From an uncultured bacterium (lineage in GTDB: Bacteria > Planctomycetota > Phycisphaerae > Sedimentisphaerales > Anaerobacaceae), in NCBI GenBank assembly GCA_913009865.1, contig CAJVYK010000129.1, positions 1 through 5,337 on the forward strand: 5,337 nucleotides of DNA, given 5' to 3'. The first letter of the stretch is position 1. Each line of letters begins with the position of its first letter. The position numbers and the translations under genes are program-made. Below, one piece after another: positions 1-4,344 of this stretch. The notes beneath the pieces are model-generated. The model made no database searches, was not told where the DNA came from, and was given only the letters and a program-made list of their open reading frames with translations.

Positions 1-2
1 AT

Positions 3-785
3 ACTAAGGCCAAAACGGGCTTTGCGAAGGCCCAGTATTTGGGATTGAATTTTGGGCCTACGGAAGTGGATGTTCAAGTTCGAAACGGACTTTTGACAAT
101 TGCACCGTTTTCGACAACAGTAAATAACGGTCAATTCAACTTTGCCGGCGAGGCGGACTTCAAACGCAAGCCCGCACTATTCAAGACACCCGGCCCCATC
201 CGGATAGTGAAGGACATTCAAATCAACGACCAGACAACCGGAAAACTTTTGATGTATGTGAATCCGATTTTTGCAAACGTTCTTAACGTCAGCGGCATAG
301 CCAATTTCAACTGTGAAGAACTTGCAATACCATTAACTGGTGATAACGAAAAGGATGTCGTGGTTATTGGTACGATATCGATAAACCAACTGCGTTTGCA
401 GGCCTCGGACTTACTCGGCCAAATCCTTTCCGTCGGCGGCTCAGGCTTTCAGGGACAAAATATTACCATTCATCCGACAAGATTCGTTTTGAAGGATGGT
501 TTCCTGAGATATGACGATATGCAAATGGATGTCGGCGACAATCCAGTCGTATTCGGCGGCGTTATCGGAATGGATAAGAGTTTGGATATGACTGTAACTT
601 TGCCCTATACCACCAGCGGCAGGACGGTAAAGGTCGGTGAAGAAACCGCCGGCGAAAGAGTAACGCTGTCGCTTAAAGGCACTACCGACAAGCCGGAACT
701 TGACGTGGGTAAGCTGCTCGAAGATCAATTAAAGAAGCGATTGGAGGGCCAGCTGCGAAAAGGCCTTGAGGGATTGTTTAAGTAA
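3..785 (+). CDS. AsmA-like C-terminal domain protein, 5'-truncated by window edge
   Basis: The reading frame is open from base 3, so the gene enters from the left. The first possible start inside the window (TTG at 39) lies within continuous coding sequence and is not taken as the real start. About 260 residues are visible. They are rich in alternating hydrophobic and polar beta-strand-like segments with repeated short 'G.(V/I).(M/L)..(S/L)D' turns (for example VVFGGVIGMDKSLDMTVTLP), followed by a 'KGTTDKPELD' segment and a charged amphipathic helix at the C-terminus (about the last 25 residues, alternating Leu with Lys/Glu). This is the pattern of the C-terminal part of AsmA/YhdP/TamB-like envelope proteins, which in studied relatives are membrane-anchored periplasmic proteins linked to lipid transport or outer-membrane assembly. 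The N-terminal anchor would lie outside the window. The family call is by pattern and memory only. The product could be an uncharacterised planctomycete-type paralogue with a different role. The gene is probably co-transcribed with the membrane protein that follows. Confidence 0.62.
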   Translation, partial: TKAKTGFAKAQYLGLNFGPTEVDVQVRNGLLTIAPFSTTVNNGQFNFAGEADFKRKPALFKTPGPIRIVKDIQINDQTTGKLLMYVNPIFANVLNVSGIANFNCEELAIPLTGDNEKDVVVIGTISINQLRLQASDLLGQILSVGGSGFQGQNITIHPTRFVLKDGFLRYDDMQMDVGDNPVVFGGVIGMDKSLDMTVTLPYTTSGRTVKVGEETAGERVTLSLKGTTDKPELDVGKLLEDQLKKRLEGQLRKGLEGLFK

Positions 786-830
786 ATAAGGCCGGGAACC
801 CGGTTGAAGCAGATGTAAGTTAGAGTTGAA

Positions 831-836
831 AGGGGA
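831..836 (+). promoter_or_regulatory. Ribosome binding site of the BrkB-like gene
   Basis: The purine run AGGGGA sits five bases before the ATG at 842 and is a good Shine-Dalgarno match. It supports that ATG as the start. The spacer of 56 bases after the preceding stop shows no clear hairpin terminator, which fits read-through from the upstream gene. Confidence 0.6.
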
Positions 837-841
837 TAGAG

Positions 842-2170
842 ATGCTTAAAGCGCTTTTGTCCACACCTACCGCACAGCTCGGCAAGGCAAGTCGGTTTGC
901 GGTTTTTCAAATTAAACTGTGGTCGCACTGCACCAGACTGCTGAAGAAAAACCGTGCAGGCCAACAGGCCGCCGCCCTGTCGTATCACACTATGTTCGGG
1001 ATTGTTCCGCTGGCTATCGTAACGCTCTTGATATTCCAGTCGCTGCCGGCTTATACGAGCGTAGGAGACAAGGTGAAAAGTTTAGTCTATGACCAGCTTC
1101 AACTCTCGAATATCGAGTATTCCTCCCCTGATGCTCAGGACTCTGAAAAGACTGTAGTGCTCACAGAGTACCTTGACGAAATTGTGGGCAAATTTTTTAC
1201 GGGCGTAAACAAGGGCTCCATTACACTGCTTAGCGTACTGATTGTTATCTGGGCGGCCCTGGCTTTGCTGTCAACAATAGAAAGGGCTTTCAACAATATC
1301 TGGCATGTGGCTCAGGGCAGAAGTTTCCTGCGTCGAATGATAAATTACTGGGCACTGCTGACACTTGGCCCGCTGCTTCTCGGCGTTGGTATCTATATCA
1401 CCACGCGATATTCGACCGTCGGGCGGCTCCAGGAAACCGTTTTATCAAATATTGCCCCCGTTGTTTTATCTTACATAGTAGCGACCGTTGCGTTTTTTCT
1501 GCTTTACTTTGTTTTGCCTAATACGAAGGTACAGACAAAGTCGGCTATCTGGGGAGCGGCTGTGGCGGCGCTGGTCTGGATGGCGGTCAAAAGTGCGTTC
1601 GGCTACTACGTCACCGAATGGAAGCCGTACAGCACGGTTTACGGCGTAATGGCGTTGATTCCTGTAACGGTGTTCTGGATTTATATTACCTGGCTTATCG
1701 TGCTGTTCGGATTGCAGTTGACCTTTACCACTCAGCACTTGAAGACGCTCGACGCCGCCGACATTGCCTCTGCCAAAAGAACAGAGGACTATTTCATAGC
1801 CAACGATTTTACCATTATCAATATCGTCCGTGAAATCGCCGCTGCTTTTGAGGCAAACAGGGCTCCGGTTTCGTCCGAGGTTATCTGCAGCAAATTAAAT
1901 ATTCCCGCTGAGTTTGGTGACAAGATATTAAATCATCTTGTTGACAGCGGAATTATAGCGAAAACATCCGACCCGAAAGTCGGTTTTATTCCTGTAAAAG
2001 AGCCGGCCAATATCAAATTAAGCGATGTCGCAGCAGCCGTTGCCGCAGTCAGTTTTGCCCAGTCGCCAACCGAGCAGCCGGCAAGTCTGCATCAAATAGC
2101 TCAATCCCAGCGAAGTGTTTTAGCCCAGTACAATGTAAAACAAATCCTAAACGTTGAGCAGAAAGACTAA
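842..2170 (+). CDS. YihY/virulence factor BrkB family inner-membrane protein with C-terminal winged-helix-like tail
   Basis: The 442-residue product has the usual YihY/BrkB layout. After a short basic N-terminus comes the 'AGQQAAALSYHTMFGIVPL' segment leading into helix 1 (about 44-68). Helix 2 (about 125-145) is followed by the family-type 'STIERAFNNIWHV' stretch (144-156). Further membrane helices lie at about 168-188, 205-226, 234-256 and 265-295, with 'LPNTKV' (225-230) between helices 4 and 5. Residues 296-310 link to a soluble tail. About 318-385 look like a winged helix (helix, 'APVSSEVICSKLNIP', helix, 'LVDSGII', then a short hairpin), followed by an Ala/Ser/Gln-rich end. The family was once called ribonuclease BN, but that activity belongs to an unrelated protein; the true role is unknown, and BrkB of Bordetella was linked to serum resistance. 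The start is supported by AGGGGA five bases upstream. The gene follows the AsmA-like gene on the same strand, so the pair may act together at the envelope. Confidence 0.9.
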   Translation: MLKALLSTPTAQLGKASRFAVFQIKLWSHCTRLLKKNRAGQQAAALSYHTMFGIVPLAIVTLLIFQSLPAYTSVGDKVKSLVYDQLQLSNIEYSSPDAQDSEKTVVLTEYLDEIVGKFFTGVNKGSITLLSVLIVIWAALALLSTIERAFNNIWHVAQGRSFLRRMINYWALLTLGPLLLGVGIYITTRYSTVGRLQETVLSNIAPVVLSYIVATVAFFLLYFVLPNTKVQTKSAIWGAAVAALVWMAVKSAFGYYVTEWKPYSTVYGVMALIPVTVFWIYITWLIVLFGLQLTFTTQHLKTLDAADIASAKRTEDYFIANDFTIINIVREIAAAFEANRAPVSSEVICSKLNIPAEFGDKILNHLVDSGIIAKTSDPKVGFIPVKEPANIKLSDVAAAVAAVSFAQSPTEQPASLHQIAQSQRSVLAQYNVKQILNVEQKD

Positions 2171-2180
2171 AAAAACAATT

Positions 2181-2217
2181 TAACCGCTGAGAACGCAGAG
2201 ACCGCAGAGAACGGTTA
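2181..2217. repeat. 9-base degenerate tandem repeat bounded by a 6-base inverted repeat
   Basis: Three near-copies of a 9-base unit (ACCGCTGAG, AACGCAGAG, ACCGCAGAG) run from 2183 to 2209, followed by a partial fourth. The block begins TAACCG (2181-2186) and ends CGGTTA (2212-2217), which are exact reverse complements. A 6-base stem with a loop of about 25 bases and no following T-run is a poor terminator, so it is described as a repeat. It lies 10 bases after the BrkB-like stop codon. CGCAGAG-type repeats are familiar from environmental bacterial genomes (recollection, not searched). Confidence 0.6.
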
Positions 2218-2237
2218 GTAATCAAAAAGCAAACCTG

Positions 2238-2349
2238 TCACGAGTCACGAACCACGAATCACAAACCACGAATCACGAACCACGAACCACGAACCACGAA
2301 TCACGAATCACGAACCACGAATCACGAACCACGAGTCACGAACCACGAG
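2238..2349. repeat. Uninterrupted 16-copy heptanucleotide array, consensus YCACGAR
   Basis: Exactly sixteen consecutive 7-base units fill these 112 bases with no insertion or deletion. Position 1 is T or C, positions 2-6 are CACGA, and position 7 is A or G. In unit order, position 1 reads T T C T C T C C C T T C T C T C. Position 7 is A except for G in units 1, 14 and 16. The only other change is G to A in unit 4 (2259-2265, TCACAAA). Every difference is a transition. The array lies between two convergent genes and ends one base before the YjbQ stop codon. There are no spacers, so it is not a CRISPR array. A short tandem repeat evolving by replication slippage is the simplest explanation. Confidence 0.95.
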
Positions 2350-2350
2350 C

Positions 2351-2767
2351 TTACTCGCCGATAATTTTTACAAGGACTCTTTTCTTTCTTTTTCCGTCGA
2401 ATTCACCGTAAAAAATCTGCTCCCAGGGTCCGAAATCAAGTTGGCCGTTGGTTACAGCTGCGACCACTTCCCTGCCCATTACCGTCCGTTTCAGGTGGGC
2501 GTCGGCATTATCTTCGGCGCCGTTATGGCGGTATTGCGAATATGGCTTTTCAGGGGCCAATTTTTCCAGCCACGCTTCGAAGTCCTGATGCAGGCCGGCC
2601 TCGTTGTCATTGATAAAGACGCTTGCGGTAATGTGCATAGCATTACAGAGCAGCAGGCCTTCGGCGATACCGCTTTCGTCCAGACATTGCTGAACCTGCG
2701 GCGTGATATTGATAAATTCCCGCCTGCTTGTAGTATTAAACCACAATTCTTTTCTATAACTTTTCAT
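2351..2767 (-). CDS. yjbQ: YjbQ/UPF0047 family protein (secondary thiamine-phosphate synthase-like)
   Basis: The 138-residue product has the same length as typical members and carries the family signatures in order: 'NAMHITASVFINDNE' (42-56, with His45), 'HNGAEDNADAHLK' (81-93, with His81 and His91) and 'GQLDFGPWEQIFYGEFDG' (108-125). The conserved histidines are thought to line a metal or ligand site in the trimer. E. coli YjbQ shows weak thiamine-phosphate synthase activity, which gives the family its database name, but its main role in cells is not settled. The protein is soluble, with no signal peptide or membrane segment. The ATG start leaves the expected N-terminal segment (KELWFNTTSRREFINIT), and a purine-rich stretch (AGAAAGAGAAAAG) lies upstream on the coding strand. 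The gene stands alone: 180 bases of repeats separate it from the convergent BrkB-like gene, and 218 bases of repeats lie upstream. No thiamine genes are nearby. Confidence 0.93.
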   Translation of the reverse strand: MKSYRKELWFNTTSRREFINITPQVQQCLDESGIAEGLLLCNAMHITASVFINDNEAGLHQDFEAWLEKLAPEKPYSQYRHNGAEDNADAHLKRTVMGREVVAAVTNGQLDFGPWEQIFYGEFDGKRKKRVLVKIIGE

Positions 2768-2801
2768 AATGCTTTTCTCTTTCTAAAACAAAAAAATTAA
2801 C

Positions 2802-2831
2802 CACGGATTGGCACGAATTTTCACGAATTAT
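2802..2831. repeat. Three-copy 10-base tandem repeat, CACGRATTNN
   Basis: Three successive 10-base units, CACGGATTGG, CACGAATTTT and CACGAATTAT, lie 35 bases upstream of the YjbQ start. They match the 'ccacggatt...cacgaatt' intergenic repeat style that I recall from many uncultured bacterial genomes. They share the CACGAA core with the 7-base array on the far side of YjbQ but have a different period. Confidence 0.65.
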
Positions 2832-2838
2832 TTATCGC

Positions 2839-2867
2839 CACAGAGAGCACCGAGGGGCACAGAGATG
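2839..2867. repeat. Three-copy 9-10 base repeat, CACAGAG type
   Basis: The units CACAGAGAG, CACCGAGGGG and CACAGAGATG follow one another directly. The block is separated by seven bases from the CACGAATT block before it and runs straight into the GTCATTGCG element after it. It belongs to the same style as the CGCAGAG repeat at 2181-2217. Confidence 0.6.
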
Positions 2868-2894
2868 TCATTGCGAACGCAGTGAAGCAATCTC
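2867..2894. repeat. REP-like GTCATTGCGAACGC...GAAGCAATCTC element
   Basis: This 28-base sequence contains the inverted repeat ATTGC (2870-2874) / GCAAT (2887-2891). It closely resembles the 'GTCATTGCGAGCG...GAAGCAATCTC' dispersed palindromic element that I recall from diverse bacterial genomes. Copy number elsewhere in this genome cannot be judged from the window. Confidence 0.55.
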
Positions 2895-2908
2895 AATCAA
2901 ATAATATT

Positions 2909-2926
2909 GTCATCCCCGCGAAGGCG
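2909..2926. repeat. Degenerate REP-like GTCATCCCCGCGAAGGCG element
   Basis: The sequence resembles the left part of the dispersed 'GTCATTCCCGCGAAGGCGGGAAT' palindromic element known from many proteobacterial and environmental genomes. The right arm (GAACC) no longer pairs well, so this is probably a decayed or partial copy. It lies 60 bases beyond the stop codon of the unknown 452-residue gene, so it is outside that reading frame. Confidence 0.4.
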
Positions 2927-2985
2927 AACCTTCTAATACTATAGCTGTTGTTCTGTAAATTGAGCGGTTTTTTGCTCCTATTAAA

Positions 2986-4344
2986 TCAACAAGACCATAT
3001 TTTACCCTCAAAAAGCTGTTGAGGAATATCAATTTTTGCAGATTTTACTGCAGGATCATTAGCAAGTACTAAACGAATGGTTCGGATAGCATTATAAGCT
3101 TTGCTCAATATTTGTCGTTGATCAGCAAAAAACTTCTGGTCAAATTTGTTATCATCAATGGCATGCGCCGGCCTTTGTCTTTCTGTTCTAACTTTTCGAA
3201 ATGCTTTGAAAATTTCATCTAATGGCTTTCGGTCGCGAGGACGGAAAGATCTATTTATCCATTCCTCAAGCATCTGAATTGTTCCTTTGTTTTTTACAAT
3301 AATCTTACCATCAGACCTTTCTTCTTCCACCTGGTCTGAAATATCATTTTGAAAGAATCTTTTATTGATGTTGTCAGACATCATCTTGTCCAGAAGCCCT
3401 ACAAAATCGTAATATTCTTTATGAGTAGGTCTGACGAGAAAAGAAAACTCACGCGGCCTATTGTCCCCATCAAAATCTTTGCGAAACAAAGGTGGCCTAT
3501 TCATAGCATTACACATTTGATTTATGATTTTCAATTCCATCAAAAATGCAGTGCAAATTGAAATTTTTTTGCCCCAATCTCCAATAACGTTGTTACGATA
3601 ATAGTCTGGATGCGGTTTGTATTCAGCAGAGTTCAGTTCTCTATTCTTCCATATCTGCTGATGTTCGGGCGATAACTTAGAAATATAGTAAACAAAAGTT
3701 GTTACTGCACGATGTATGTCATCGTTATAGGCAAAACCAAACGTCTCTAGCAACACCTTATCTTTTTCAGCCATTGAATTGCTATGATAGTGCTCGTCAT
3801 GTATAGAAATGTGTCCATTAATATCGTCACACCGATAGTAATATCTGGGGTCATTTCTATAAAACTCAAGTACGATTAGATCAAAATATCGAAACTCTAA
3901 TTGGCCTGCCCCCAATGCCATTTCATAGGTATAAGGGTGATCTCTATAGTCATCAGCTTTGACAACTAACTCAAGATATGATCTCGTGGGATAAAGGCAG
4001 ACAGTTATACCTGTTGCTAAATTGATAGTTGCAAAATTAATAATAGAGTTTTCAGACTCATTATCTGAAGACTGCTTGAAACTCTTACGCATTTCATCTT
4101 TGTACTGATCCAGCTTGGTTATAACATTTTTCTGTGGCTCATCAGAAAAAGCTTTGATATGTGGATTGGGGTGTATATCACCAAAGTTAGCTGTCAACGT
4201 TCCATTACTGACATGTTCTTTAACAAAATCAAATGCTGCCTTAAAATCCATTCCAAGTTCTGTGCCTAGCTTTGAAAAGGTATAGCCATTGAAACGATCC
4301 GACTCCAGATAAAACCGCGTAATTGTATCTAACGGATCTACCAT
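2986..4344 (-). CDS. Conserved-looking protein of unknown function with possible C-terminal HEPN-like Rx4H region
   Basis: I cannot assign a function to this 452-residue protein. Residues about 10-65 look like a small helix-turn-helix-like fold followed by a 'GDIHPNPHIKAF' segment. Residues 115-235 are rich in aromatic and acidic residues (LYPTRSYLE, FDLIVLEFYRNDPRYYYR, LSPEHQQIW), and 298-330 hold 'FSFLVRPTHKEYYDFVGLLDKMMSDNIN'. The C-terminal part (about 354-430) is helical and contains 'RQRPAHAIDDN': Arg389 and His394 form an Rx4H motif between two long helices, as in HEPN domains, many of which are RNases of toxin or defence systems. The HEPN reading is inference only. No signal peptide or membrane helix is seen, so the protein is probably cytosolic. 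Its ATG overlaps the glycosyltransferase stop by 7 bases (ATGGTAG), with GGAG 11 bases upstream, which suggests coupled translation. Hand counts of sample lines give about 38% G+C here against about 60% in the BrkB-like gene, so a foreign origin is possible. Confidence 0.8.
   Translation of the reverse strand: MVDPLDTITRFYLESDRFNGYTFSKLGTELGMDFKAAFDFVKEHVSNGTLTANFGDIHPNPHIKAFSDEPQKNVITKLDQYKDEMRKSFKQSSDNESENSIINFATINLATGITVCLYPTRSYLELVVKADDYRDHPYTYEMALGAGQLEFRYFDLIVLEFYRNDPRYYYRCDDINGHISIHDEHYHSNSMAEKDKVLLETFGFAYNDDIHRAVTTFVYYISKLSPEHQQIWKNRELNSAEYKPHPDYYRNNVIGDWGKKISICTAFLMELKIINQMCNAMNRPPLFRKDFDGDNRPREFSFLVRPTHKEYYDFVGLLDKMMSDNINKRFFQNDISDQVEEERSDGKIIVKNKGTIQMLEEWINRSFRPRDRKPLDEIFKAFRKVRTERQRPAHAIDDNKFDQKFFADQRQILSKAYNAIRTIRLVLANDPAVKSAKIDIPQQLFEGKIWSC

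Noticed and set aside
441..728. Open frame antisense to the AsmA-like gene (95 codons)
   Set aside because: It has no recognisable features and no ribosome binding site, and it overlaps a well-supported coding region.
39..785. TTG at 39 as the true start of the AsmA-like protein
   Set aside because: The frame is open to the left edge with coherent residues before the TTG (TKAKTGFAKAQY), and the visible part lacks the N-terminal anchor expected of the family.
842..2170. Annotation of the BrkB-like protein as ribonuclease BN
   Set aside because: This old name came from a misassignment; RNase BN is the ElaC/RNase Z-type enzyme. The protein here is a six-helix membrane protein.
2238..2349. Possible CRISPR array
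   Set aside because: Units are 7 bases long and directly adjacent, with no spacers and no cas genes in the window.
2441..2800. Open frame on the + strand opposite YjbQ (119 codons)
   Set aside because: It lies antisense to a clearly recognisable conserved gene and shows no protein family features.
2962..2977. Possible terminator after the unknown gene (GAGC ... GCTC)
   Set aside because: The stem has only four base pairs, and on the transcribed strand it is followed by AATTTA and not a T-run, so it is too weak to annotate.
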